A program made the position numbers and the translations under genes. The notes under the pieces are model-generated. The model made no database searches. It was not told where the DNA came from and saw only the letters and a program-made list of their open reading frames with translations. Below are positions 47,393-55,166 of a DNA stretch of 64,000 nucleotides, in pieces. Origin of the DNA: Verrucomicrobiaceae bacterium. GTDB taxonomy: Bacteria > Verrucomicrobiota > Verrucomicrobiia > Verrucomicrobiales > Akkermansiaceae. Numbering within the stretch: the first letter of the stretch is position 1; the number at the start of each line of letters is the position of its first letter. Location: positions 1-64,000 of the forward strand of contig JAIXQS010000005.1 of assembly GCA_027485615.1 (NCBI GenBank), written 5' to 3'.

Positions 47393-48283
47393 TTGCAAAG
47401 CATCCGATACTTCAACCGCCACACCGGCACGCACGAAACCGAGGAGATCTACGGCGAGTCGTTCCTTCGCTGGGCTTATGGAAATACGTTGGGGAAAATG
47501 TCCCTGCATGCCTTCGTGAAACGGCCCGCGTTCTCGAAGTGGTACGGCTGGCGGATGTCGAAGCCCGGGTCTGCTGATCGCGTCGCACCGTTCATCGCGC
47601 AATACGGCCTCGACCCGGAGGATTTCGCCGAAACACCCGACACGTTCCGCAGCTTCAACGAGTTCTTTTTCCGCAAGCTCAAGCCCTCCGCCCGCCCCAT
47701 CGACTCCGCGCCCGTCGTCTTCCCCGCCGATGGCCGCCACCTCGGCTTCCCCGACATCTCGGCCATCGACTCGTTCTTTGTGAAAGGCCAGCGCTTCGAT
47801 CTCGCCGCGCTGTTGGATGATGCCGCGCTCGCCGCGAAATACGCGAAAGGCTCGCTCGTCCTTTCCCGACTATGCCCGGTCGATTACCACCGCTTCCACT
47901 TCCCCGCCGCAGGAACACCTTCGGAAACACGATTGATCAACGGCCCGCTGTTCTCCGTTTCACCCATCGCCCTCGCCAAAAACCTTTCCTACCTCTGGAC
48001 GAACAAGCGCACTCTCACCGAACTGAACACCGAGGACTTCGGCGCCATACTCCTGCTTGAAATCGGAGCCACCTGCGTAGGCACGATCCAACAGACGTTC
48101 AGACCCGGACAGCCCGTGGAAAAAGGAGCGGAGAAAGGCTACTTCGCTTTCGGCGGATCCTCCACCATCACCATCTTCGAACCGGGCGCCGTCATTCTCG
48201 CTGATGATTTGTTGGAAAATTCCGCGAAGCAGACCGAACTCTACGCGAGAGTGGGTTCGGCAATGGCGACCTCACCGGCCTGA
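47393..48283 (+). CDS. psd: Phosphatidylserine decarboxylase proenzyme
   Basis: Makes phosphatidylethanolamine from phosphatidylserine; self-cleaves to create a pyruvoyl cofactor. 296 aa from a TTG. The cleavage motif is FGGSSTITIF near residue 255 (G-S-S, processed at Ser). FPADGRHLGF (Asp) and CPVDYHRFHFPAAG (His) form the processing triad with that Ser. MSKPGSADRVAPFI and FRSFNEFFFRKLKP are family marks. Convergent with the DUF3127 gene. Confidence 0.95.
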   Translation: MQSIRYFNRHTGTHETEEIYGESFLRWAYGNTLGKMSLHAFVKRPAFSKWYGWRMSKPGSADRVAPFIAQYGLDPEDFAETPDTFRSFNEFFFRKLKPSARPIDSAPVVFPADGRHLGFPDISAIDSFFVKGQRFDLAALLDDAALAAKYAKGSLVLSRLCPVDYHRFHFPAAGTPSETRLINGPLFSVSPIALAKNLSYLWTNKRTLTELNTEDFGAILLLEIGATCVGTIQQTFRPGQPVEKGAEKGYFAFGGSSTITIFEPGAVILADDLLENSAKQTELYARVGSAMATSPA

Positions 48284-48287
48284 GATT

Positions 48288-48662
48288 TCAGAAGGGAATC
48301 TGATCGTCATCGAAATCGTCCTCTTTCCGCAAATCCGCAGCCGAAGGCTCAGAAGAGACCGGCGATTCCTGTGAGTATTCGTCGCTGCGGGAGCCACCGC
48401 CACCGCCCTCCAGCTTCCAGCAGGAGAGATTGACGTAATACTTGCCGTTATACTCGTTGCCGCGGATGTCGAAGCTCACCTTCACATCGCTACCCTCCTT
48501 GTAATTGTCAAGGGTCGCACACTTGTCCTTCACCATCTCGAACTTCAGATCCTGGGGGTATTTCCCGTCTCCTGTGGTAACGACGAACTCCCGCTTGGAA
48601 AAGCCGCTTGGAAAATTTTGCGTATCGCTGATCAATTTTATTTTGCCACTTGCCTCGTACAT
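48288..48662 (-). CDS. DUF3127 OB-fold protein with SSB-like acidic tip
   Basis: 124 aa. The DUF3127 core (residues 1-85) begins GKIKLISDTQNFPSGFSKRE and contains DKCATLDNYKEGSDVKVSFD and a conserved Trp in CWKLEGG, an OB-fold pattern typical of Bacteroidota proteins. The tail is Gly/Ser-rich and ends DDFDDDQIPF, strongly like the protein-binding tip of single-stranded DNA-binding proteins. It may be a secondary ssDNA-binding protein. Divergent from the catabolic operon start. Confidence 0.82.
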   Translation of the reverse strand: MYEASGKIKLISDTQNFPSGFSKREFVVTTGDGKYPQDLKFEMVKDKCATLDNYKEGSDVKVSFDIRGNEYNGKYYVNLSCWKLEGGGGGSRSDEYSQESPVSSEPSAADLRKEDDFDDDQIPF

Positions 48663-48757
48663 GGATTGATTCTCCCCAGAGCAGGTCGCATGTCAAAACC
48701 GTTTGACCCGATTTTCCAGATACGGTTGAAAAATTCCTTTTTGCCCTTGACTCATAT

Positions 48758-48777
48758 ATTATTTGCACACAAATAAT
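48758..48777 (+). promoter_or_regulatory. Palindromic operator upstream of the DapA-like operon
   Basis: ATTATTTGCACACAAATAAT is a perfect 8-bp inverted repeat around a four-base centre. It lies six bases before the ATG of the DapA-like gene and downstream of a TTGACT element at 48748, so a bound protein would block transcription. The LacI-family regulator encoded one gene later is the obvious candidate to bind it. The TTGA at 48748 with spacing to the palindrome fits a promoter whose -10 overlaps the operator. Confidence 0.65.
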
Positions 48778-48783
48778 CCCGGC

Positions 48784-49734
48784 ATGAGTCTCGCAAGCCG
48801 TCAGGCAGCCAAAAAAGCAAACCGGGTTACGACGGGTTACGCCGCCTGCCTTCTGCCATTTGAAAAGGACGGCTCCATTTCCCGCGATTCCTTCCAAGCC
48901 GCCATGGAGCGCACCACCGCAGCCGGTCTCGGTTGCGCGGTAAACATGGACACGGGATACGCCAACTACCTGGAAGTGGAGGATCGAAACCTGATCCTGG
49001 AACTCACGCGCGAAACCATCGCAGGGCGCCGCGATTTCATCGCAGGCGCGTTCGTTGAAGGACTGCAGGGCGACCTCGTCGGACTTTACCGCTCGCAGAT
49101 GGATCAGATCGTCGCCTTCGGCGGAACACCCATCCTTTTCCAAACCACCCGATTTCATTCGTGGAAACCCTCCGAAATCGTCGATCTCTACGCCAAGGTC
49201 TGCGAAGGGTATGAATCGGTGATCGGCTTCGAGCTCGGCCCCATGTTCGCGCCCAACGGGATGATCTTCGACGAGGAAACCATTCGCGGCCTTATGGGCA
49301 TTCCCGCACTGAAGGGCATCAAGCACTCCTCGCTCGACCGCGGAACCGAACTCCGCCGCCTTCAGATCAAGGACGGGATTCGCCCGGATTTCAAAATCTT
49401 CACCGGCAACGATCTCGCCATCGACATGACCGAATACGGATCCGACTACCTGCTCGGCCTTGCCACCTTTTGTCCTGAGCTTTTCGCCCTGCGCGACAAG
49501 TATTGGCTGGAGGGGGATGAACGATACGACGAGCTGACCGACGCCATCCAACACCTCGGCAATGTCTCGTTCCGTGCACCGGTGCCAGCCTACAAGCACT
49601 CCTGCGCGGTGTTCCAGCACCTCATCGGCCGCTGCCCTTCCCCGCTCACGCATCCGAAATCCGCGAAACGCCCGGAGTGGGAAGCGGAGATCATGGCCGA
49701 TTGCGCCACCCGTCTTTCCTACCCCATCGCCTGA
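48784..49734 (+). CDS. DapA/NanA superfamily lyase, unknown substrate
   Basis: 316 aa (ATG before SLASRQAAKK; the TTG in the track is inside the operator). A TIM-barrel class I aldolase or dehydratase of the dihydrodipicolinate synthase family. The Schiff-base lysine is K180 in LKGIKHSSLDRG. Two hallmark DapA elements differ: the G-T-T-G-E loop reads NMDTGYANYL (about 54-63), and the Tyr of the usual TPYYN is replaced in GTPILFQTTRFHSW. It is therefore unlikely to be DapA itself; N-acetylneuraminate lyase or sugar-acid dehydratase-type activity on an unknown keto acid is possible. First gene of a four-gene operon. Confidence 0.82.
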   Translation: MSLASRQAAKKANRVTTGYAACLLPFEKDGSISRDSFQAAMERTTAAGLGCAVNMDTGYANYLEVEDRNLILELTRETIAGRRDFIAGAFVEGLQGDLVGLYRSQMDQIVAFGGTPILFQTTRFHSWKPSEIVDLYAKVCEGYESVIGFELGPMFAPNGMIFDEETIRGLMGIPALKGIKHSSLDRGTELRRLQIKDGIRPDFKIFTGNDLAIDMTEYGSDYLLGLATFCPELFALRDKYWLEGDERYDELTDAIQHLGNVSFRAPVPAYKHSCAVFQHLIGRCPSPLTHPKSAKRPEWEAEIMADCATRLSYPIA

Positions 49735-49753
49735 ACCTACAACCATTATACAA

Positions 49754-50737
49754 ATGATCACCATCACAGACATCGCCGAAGCCCTCGGCATCTCCGCCGC
49801 CACCGTCTCCAGGGCGCTCAACAACTCCAGGCTCGTTGGCCCGGAACTCACCGAGAGCATCAAAGCGACGGGCGTTGAACTCGGATACAAAAAGCGCGTG
49901 ATCCGCCGCCACAGGGGGCGTGCGATACTTAGCATCAAGCTGATCCTGCCTCACCACGAGGAGCCGGAGCGCGCGCTGTTCTACGACTTCGCTTCGCTGA
50001 TCGAAAACATCCGGCTCGGCTTCCGCGAATGTGCCATCAATCTGCTTTGCGAAACCGCGTCAACGAAGTTCAGGCCCTTCCCTCACAAGAAAGGTGGCGA
50101 TACCAGCGGTTTCATCTTCGCCTTCAATCGCCCCAGCCCTGCCACGCTCCTCGAATTAAACGAGGTCGGGACACCTTTTGTCGTCCTGAACCGCCAGATC
50201 CCCGGCATTCCATGTGTCGCATCCGAAAACGCCCAGGGCATGGCCGATATCGCCGCCCACCTTCTGGAAAGGAAAGCGGATCTCAAGCCCGCCTACATCG
50301 CACTCGAAGGCATGGATCAGGTCGGTGAGGAAAGGCTCGATGGATTCGCCGCCGCATGCGCTTCGCTCGGAATCGGCTTCGATCCGCAAAACGACGCCTA
50401 CCGTTTCGAAAACATCATCTCGATCACATCGGAACGCATGCTGGCTATTTCCAGCAACTACAACGCGGTCGTCTGCGCGAACGACATCGTCGGCACCGTC
50501 GTCCTTGAGGAACTGGATCGCCTCGGCATACCCATCCCTTCGCAGATCGCCGTGACGGGTTTTGATGACTCCCCCGTCAGGCGGCTTTCCCGCCCCCTTC
50601 TAACGACCGTCAGCATGCCCATCGCCGACCTGGCGCGCACCGCCGCCACTCAGCTAGAAACGCAGATCATCCAGCGCAAGGATCCCCAGGAAATCATCCG
50701 TATTCCGGGAATGCTGCTCGTCGGCGAATCCACCTGA
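49754..50737 (+). CDS. LacI-family transcriptional regulator
   Basis: 327 aa from the ATG giving MITITDIAEALGISAATVSRA, a LacI helix-turn-helix (residues 2-23) followed by the hinge LGYKKRVIRRHRG and a periplasmic-binding-protein-like sugar-sensor domain (IPGIPCVASENAQGMADIA; IAVTGFDDSPVRRLSRPLLTTV). The 192 leading bases in the track are a shadow of the previous gene. It sits inside the operon it probably controls and likely binds the palindrome at 48758. The helix following the HTH differs from those of classical lac repressors, in keeping with the AT-rich operator. Confidence 0.9.
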   Translation: MITITDIAEALGISAATVSRALNNSRLVGPELTESIKATGVELGYKKRVIRRHRGRAILSIKLILPHHEEPERALFYDFASLIENIRLGFRECAINLLCETASTKFRPFPHKKGGDTSGFIFAFNRPSPATLLELNEVGTPFVVLNRQIPGIPCVASENAQGMADIAAHLLERKADLKPAYIALEGMDQVGEERLDGFAAACASLGIGFDPQNDAYRFENIISITSERMLAISSNYNAVVCANDIVGTVVLEELDRLGIPIPSQIAVTGFDDSPVRRLSRPLLTTVSMPIADLARTAATQLETQIIQRKDPQEIIRIPGMLLVGEST

Positions 50738-50750
50738 TGCCAAGTTGCCC

Positions 50751-51563
50751 ATGACACAGTCGCAACTCGCCGTCCATACCTTCACCAACCAGCCCTGGTC
50801 TATCCACGAGTGCATCGAGAATTACGCCCGCGCGGAAATCGGCGGCATCTCGGTCTGGCGTGAAACCATCGCGGACGAGGATCTGAAACAGGTCAGGAAA
50901 CACCTCGACGATTCCGGCCTTGCGCCGGTTTCCCTCGTGCGAGGAGGATTTTTCACCGGGAAAAGCCGGGAAGAACGCAAGGCGGCCATCGCCACGAACC
51001 TCGCCGCTTTCAAGGAAGCGGAAGCCCTCGGCCTGCCCTCCATCGTCTTGGTCTGCGGCGCGACCCCCGGCCAATCCCCGGATGAAAACCTTGACCAGAT
51101 CGAGGAGGGCATACGCGCCATCATACCCGCCGCCGAGGCTGCGAACATCAGGCTTTCCATCGAACCCCTCCACCCGATGTACGCCGCCGACCGCTCCGCC
51201 GTCGCCTCACTCCGGGACGCGAACCTCCTCGCCCAGCGCATCAACCATCAACTCGTCGGCATCGCCATCGACACCTTTCACGTCTGGTGGGAAAGCAACC
51301 TCGAAAAGGAAATCAAAACCTGCGCGGAGCACGGCCACCTCTTCGCCTTCCACATCTGCGAGTTCAAGCCCGACTTCGATCATCCCCTGCTGGATCGCGG
51401 TCTCCCCGGCGAAGGCGTCAACGCCACCCCCCGCATCCTGGAAATGATCCGCCAAACCGGCTTCACCGGCCTCACCGAGGTCGAGATCTTCTCCCGCAAA
51501 TACTGGGCCATGAACCAGCACGATTTCCTCCAAAAAATCCTCACCTCCACCCGAGACATCTGA
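50751..51563 (+). CDS. Sugar phosphate isomerase/epimerase family protein
   Basis: 270 aa TIM barrel of the AP endonuclease 2/xylose isomerase-like superfamily. Likely metal ligands: Glu in LSIEPLHPMY, Asp and His in GIAIDTFHVWW, His in FAFHICEFKPD and Glu in GLTEVEIFSRKYW. Such enzymes isomerise, epimerise or dehydrate keto-sugars or inosose. It starts 13 bases after lacI, so it is co-transcribed. Substrate not known. Confidence 0.85.
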   Translation: MTQSQLAVHTFTNQPWSIHECIENYARAEIGGISVWRETIADEDLKQVRKHLDDSGLAPVSLVRGGFFTGKSREERKAAIATNLAAFKEAEALGLPSIVLVCGATPGQSPDENLDQIEEGIRAIIPAAEAANIRLSIEPLHPMYAADRSAVASLRDANLLAQRINHQLVGIAIDTFHVWWESNLEKEIKTCAEHGHLFAFHICEFKPDFDHPLLDRGLPGEGVNATPRILEMIRQTGFTGLTEVEIFSRKYWAMNQHDFLQKILTSTRDI

Positions 51564-51565
51564 AA

Positions 51566-51688
51566 ATTTTCACCGCAGAGACGCCGAGGCCGCAAAGGGT
51601 CGCAAAGCCAGCACGATGAAAATCATCAAAAAGAACACAACCCGAGCTCCGCGTTCCCTCCGCGACCTCCGCGCCTCTGCGGTGGAAA
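51566..51688. repeat. Large inverted CTCTGCGGTGAAA-type repeat, copies 2 and 3
   Basis: Left arm TTCACCGCAGAGACGCCGAG continuing to GGCCGCAAAGGG; right arm CCTCCGCGACCTCCGCGCCT continuing to CTGCGGTGGAAA. The arms are about 33 bases, imperfectly complementary, and enclose about 50 bases. The right arm resembles the single copy at 20154. An AT-rich run (TTGAAAGTTGAGATTTAAAT) follows before the next gene. This intergenic 174-base element lies inside the catabolic operon. Confidence 0.7.
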
Positions 51689-51737
51689 CCACAACCCCAG
51701 CTCTTACTTGAAAGTTGAGATTTAAATTTTGAAGTTA

Positions 51738-52883
51738 ATGAAACACATCGGAATCATCCTCAATGGTGTCACCGGACGCATGGGCACCAACCAGCACCTG
51801 GTCCGCTCCATCCTTGCCATCCGCGACCAGGGCGGAGTCCTTCTCCCGGACGGCTCCCGCCTCATCCCCGATCCCATCCTCACCGGCCGCAACGCCAACA
51901 AGCTCGCCGACCTCGCGAAGGCGCACGGCGTCACCCGTTTCACCACCGATCTCGACGCAGCCCTCGCCGATCCCTACCACGAGATTTTCTTCGACGCCTC
52001 GATCACCCACCACCGCATCCCTTTCCTTGAGCGCGCCATTGCCGCCGGCAAGCATGTCTATTGCGAGAAACCCACCGCCACCGAATACGCGGAAGCCCTG
52101 CGCATCGCCGAAGTTGCGGAGAAAGCTGGCGTGAAAAACGGCACCGTGCAGGACAAGCTCTGGCTACCCGGCATCCGCAAGCTCCAGCTTCTCAAGGAAC
52201 AGGGCTTCTTCGGGAAAATCCTCTCCGTGCGCGGCGAGTTCGGCTACTGGGTTTTCACCGGCGAGCACGAAGGCCAGCCCATCCAGCGCCCTTCCTGGAA
52301 CTACCGCTCCGAGGACGGCGGTGGCATGATCATCGATATGCACTGCCACTGGCGCTACGTGATCGACAACCTCTTCGGCAACGTCACCCGCGTCTTCTGC
52401 AAGGCCGCCACCCACATCCCCGAGCGCTTCGACGAGTCCGGAAAGCCTTACGACTGCACCGCCGACGACTCCGCCTACGCGATCTTCGAAACCGACACCG
52501 GCGTCACCTGCCAGTTCAACTCATCATGGAACGTCCGCGTCCGCCGCGACGATCTTCTCACCATGCAGGTCGATGGCACCGAAGGCTCCGCCATCGTCGG
52601 CCTCCGCAAATGCTGGGCACAGCACCAGTCCGTCACCCCCCGCCCGGTCTGGAACCCGGACATCGATTCCCCCATCGACTACTACGCGAACTGGACGGAA
52701 GTGCCCGACCAGCTCCACTTCGACAACGCCTTCAAGATCCAGTGGGAGATGTTCCTCAAGCACGTTGCGAGCGATGCACCCTTCAAATGGACTCTCCGAG
52801 AGGGCGCAAAAGGCGTGCAGCTCGCAGAGCTTTCCATCAAGTCCCACGAGCAAGGCCGCTGGATGGACGTGCCCGCGTCGTAG
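51738..52883 (+). CDS. Gfo/Idh/MocA family NAD(P)-dependent oxidoreductase
   Basis: 381 aa from the ATG giving [16 protein letters not shown]. Rossmann fold GVTGRMG at the N-terminus, [16 protein letters not shown] (Lys of the EKP motif), [15 protein letters not shown] and a C-terminal alpha/beta domain with LRKCWAQHQ. Family members oxidise or reduce sugars at C2 or C3, inositols and related polyols. It ends the operon 174 bases after the isomerase gene, with the inverted repeat between. Substrate unknown. Confidence 0.87.
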   Translation: MKHIGIILNGVTGRMGTNQHLVRSILAIRDQGGVLLPDGSRLIPDPILTGRNANKLADLAKAHGVTRFTTDLDAALADPYHEIFFDASITHHRIPFLERAIAAGKHVYCEKPTATEYAEALRIAEVAEKAGVKNGTVQDKLWLPGIRKLQLLKEQGFFGKILSVRGEFGYWVFTGEHEGQPIQRPSWNYRSEDGGGMIIDMHCHWRYVIDNLFGNVTRVFCKAATHIPERFDESGKPYDCTADDSAYAIFETDTGVTCQFNSSWNVRVRRDDLLTMQVDGTEGSAIVGLRKCWAQHQSVTPRPVWNPDIDSPIDYYANWTEVPDQLHFDNAFKIQWEMFLKHVASDAPFKWTLREGAKGVQLAELSIKSHEQGRWMDVPAS

Positions 52884-52886
52884 CCC

Positions 52887-53282
52887 TCACTCCAGAAGTT
52901 TCCGCAACGTGGCGGTGATCTCCTCCCGTGATAGCAAACTCGCCGCCACGGAAAGCGTCAGGTTTACCCAAGCATCCGCATCGAGATCCTCGTTAGGCAG
53001 CAAACCGTTCTCGCTGAGGAAAACGAGGCAAGTGGCGAGCGCCATGCGTTTGTTCCCGTCCACGAACGGATGGTTGCTGCACAGGTAGAAAAGATAAGCC
53101 GCCGCGATCTCGATCGGCTCGCTGATCATCGGGCTGCCCATCATCGTGGCCTGCGGAGCGGCGACCGCTGACTCCAGAAGTTCCATCGAACGAATCCCCT
53201 CCCCGCCTCCATGGGCGGCGAGAACCTCCGCATGGATGGCGAGAACCGCTTCCACTGTGGGATGCTTCAAATCAGCGCTCAT
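52887..53282 (-). CDS. doc: Doc-family toxin (Fic fold)
   Basis: 131 aa death-on-curing toxin. The Fic/Doc motif HPFVDGNKRMA is at residues 71-81. In phage P1, Doc phosphorylates elongation factor Tu; by family this protein should do the same and be held in check by its antitoxin. Start overlaps the antitoxin stop by four bases. The stop lies only three bases from the stop of the convergent Gfo/Idh gene. Confidence 0.92.
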   Translation of the reverse strand: MSADLKHPTVEAVLAIHAEVLAAHGGGEGIRSMELLESAVAAPQATMMGSPMISEPIEIAAAYLFYLCSNHPFVDGNKRMALATCLVFLSENGLLPNEDLDADAWVNLTLSVAASLLSREEITATLRKLLE

Positions 53283-53509
53283 GACAGCCTGCGGAAAAGT
53301 TCGCTGTTCTTCCCAATCAACCTCTTGGCCGTTTCGGAAGCCTGCGACGCCTCGATCCGTTCCTGCCTGAGGGGCTGTAGTGTGATACCTCCGCCGGAGT
53401 GAATCTCAAGGTTCACCTCATCCCCGATCTTCAGCCGTGCGAGTTCCATGATCGCGTTGTCGAAAATGATCCCCTGCGAGTTCCCGATCTTCGTGATTTT
53501 CTTGATCAT
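53279..53509 (-). CDS. AbrB/MazE-family antitoxin
   Basis: 76 aa. SpoVT/AbrB fold: KKITKIGNSQGIIFDNAIM and LKIGDEVNLEIHSGGGITLQP, followed by a disordered polar C-terminal tail that would neutralise the toxin. It is upstream of doc with a four-base overlap, and such proteins usually bind their own promoter. The pairing of an AbrB-type antitoxin with a Doc toxin, rather than Phd with Doc, is a known but less usual combination. Confidence 0.88.
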   Translation of the reverse strand: MIKKITKIGNSQGIIFDNAIMELARLKIGDEVNLEIHSGGGITLQPLRQERIEASQASETAKRLIGKNSELFRRLS

Positions 53510-53547
53510 GCGGTAATACTACGTTTTACGAGCCGGATATCAAGCGA

Positions 53548-53584
53548 CAAAAAAAGAGCCTGACGCATCCCGCCAGGCCCTCTT
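53548..53584 (-). terminator. Rho-independent terminator of the propeller gene
   Basis: On the minus strand AGAGGGCCTGGCG pairs with CGTCAGGCTCT (one bulge) and is followed by TTTTTTT. It lies downstream of the propeller gene (stop at 53616) and upstream of the TA operon promoter. Confidence 0.8.
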
Positions 53585-53615
53585 CGGTGAAGTTTAAAAC
53601 TTAAGATCTAAGGTT

Positions 53616-54566
53616 TCAAAGCTGCACGTTCCAGCGCAGCAGGCGGCCCCACTTGTTCCACTCCGTGGTAACCACGTTGCCATCCTTGTCGAAGGTCGCT
53701 CCGTGGGGGGAGGTGGTGATGCCTTCGCGCCATTTGTCGGGAGCGACTGCGTTGGTGTTGAATTCCTTGGGGTCGTCGTTTGCGCCAAGGCGCTTGAGGA
53801 CTTTGCCCTCCTTGTCCAGGATGCTGATACCGCTGGCAAGCTGGGCGACGCATACAAGATCGCCGTGGAAATCCACCGTGCAGGGTTTGAGAACGCCGGT
53901 GGCGTAAACACTGAGGAAATTCCCTTCGAGATCGAGATGGATGAGGCGGTCGTTCGTACGGTCACAAACGAGGATGCGTACCGGATCGAAACGATAATCG
54001 AACGCGAACTTGTGCGCGGTGTTGAGATTCCAAGGCTCTCCTTTGCCTGCCGTGGCGCGCTTGAACGTGCCGTCGGTCCCGAAGATCAGGAGACGGTCGG
54101 AGGCGTAACCGTCGATGAGATAGATGTCACCGTTCGGCGCGCGGTCGGCGTGTGTCAGCGCAAACTTCGTTCCGATCTCGGCGGGGATCGCGGAAAGAGG
54201 GATCTCAAGAAGAACCTCGCCTTCCAAGCTGAGCTTCAGGAAGGCCGTTTTCGGATCGCCGAGGCAAGCGGCGAAGATCACGTCCTTGCCGTCTTCCTTC
54301 ACCATCGTGAAACCGTGGAAGTTGTTGCGGGCGTTGGGAAGGTTCCGCAGGTATTTCCCGGAGGCATCGTAAATCTGAACCCCGTTCTTTTCCCCGCCCA
54401 CTACGGAGACGTAGAAATTCCCCTCCGAATCCACATCGATCTCCCCATGGGAATCACCGATGGTCTGAAGCCCTTCGGGCGTTGTCGGCCAACCCTTCTG
54501 GAAATCATATTCATGGGCGGCGGCGAAAGTCGCGAGCGCGACGGATGCAAATAGTGCTGTTTTCAT
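53616..54566 (-). CDS. Secreted beta-propeller (NHL-like) protein
   Basis: 316 aa from the ATG giving MKTALFASVALATFAAAHEY, a signal peptide; the track start 100 codons upstream is rejected. Repeated blade motifs such as GEIDVDSEGNFYVSVVGG, IYLIDGYASDRLLIFGTDG and HLDLEGNFLSVYATG, with DPVRILVCDRTNDRL, resemble NHL or six-bladed propellers. Role unknown; periplasmic or extracellular. Transcribed away from fur with an AT-rich repeat region upstream. Confidence 0.8.
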   Translation of the reverse strand: MKTALFASVALATFAAAHEYDFQKGWPTTPEGLQTIGDSHGEIDVDSEGNFYVSVVGGEKNGVQIYDASGKYLRNLPNARNNFHGFTMVKEDGKDVIFAACLGDPKTAFLKLSLEGEVLLEIPLSAIPAEIGTKFALTHADRAPNGDIYLIDGYASDRLLIFGTDGTFKRATAGKGEPWNLNTAHKFAFDYRFDPVRILVCDRTNDRLIHLDLEGNFLSVYATGVLKPCTVDFHGDLVCVAQLASGISILDKEGKVLKRLGANDDPKEFNTNAVAPDKWREGITTSPHGATFDKDGNVVTTEWNKWGRLLRWNVQL

Positions 54567-54733
54567 AAATTTCAAATTTCGAAACCCGACTTTCAAATAG
54601 AAGGATGCCGATAGGATGCATATCGGACTCGTATGCGTCCATAACGGATCATCGGAAAAAAAATCACGCATTTCCCCATGACCAGCAGAGTCGAATCCCT
54701 CTTCCTTGAAAGTTGAATTTTGAAAATTGAATA
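54567..54733. repeat. AT-rich intergenic repeat block
   Basis: Contains AATTTCAAATTTCGAAACCC, ACTTTCAAATAGAAGG, AATCCCTCTTCCTTGAAAGT and TGAATTTTGAAAATTGAAT. The CTCTTCCTTGAAA part is identical to one arm of the inverted repeat at 20787, and the AAATTTCAAA parts recur near 33360, 37795, 51705 and 53586. Spans the promoter region of the propeller gene. Confidence 0.65.
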
Positions 54734-55162
54734 TTACGCGCACTTCGGGCACGTCCCGAAAAACTCCAGCTCGTGGTAAAGCCCGCGGTATCCGGTTTTT
54801 TCGCGGATCTCGTCCTCCAGCTCGTGGACGGGACATGGGGCCTTGATGGACTCGATTTTTCCGCATCCGGTGCAGATCAGGTAGTCGCTATGCTTGCCGG
54901 GCTGGAGCAGGGTGAAATAAGCGGCACGCTCGTGCAGTCCTAGGCGGCGGAGGATGCCGTGTTCGCAGAGGCGCTGGAGAAGGCGATAGACGGTCGCCTT
55001 GTCGCACTGGTCGGCAAGGCGCTCCGATGCGGTCAGCTCGGCGAGCGTCATGGGTCTATCTCCCTCCACAAGGGTGGCGAGCAACTCCTCGAGCGCTTTG
55101 GTGCGGCGGAGACCGAGATCACGGCAGCGCGCGACGGCTTGTTTCACTGGGTTTTCCGACAT
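54734..55162 (-). CDS. fur: Fur-family metalloregulator
   Basis: 142 aa. Winged-helix DNA-binding N-terminus (LAELTASERLADQCDKATVYRLLQRLCEHG, residues about 41-72) and C-terminal metal/dimer domain with the structural zinc pairs CTGCGK and CPKCA. The regulatory His/Glu cluster is partly replaced compared with classical Fur (HSDYLICTGCGKIESI), so Fur, Zur and PerR cannot be separated by sequence alone. Precedes ruvB in reading order by four bases on the same strand. Confidence 0.82.
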   Translation of the reverse strand: MSENPVKQAVARCRDLGLRRTKALEELLATLVEGDRPMTLAELTASERLADQCDKATVYRLLQRLCEHGILRRLGLHERAAYFTLLQPGKHSDYLICTGCGKIESIKAPCPVHELEDEIREKTGYRGLYHELEFFGTCPKCA

Positions 55163-55166
55163 GGGT

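Noticed and set aside
48508-49938. 476 aa minus-strand ORF
   Set aside because: Antisense to the DapA-like gene and start of lacI; covers the operator; no recognised motif.
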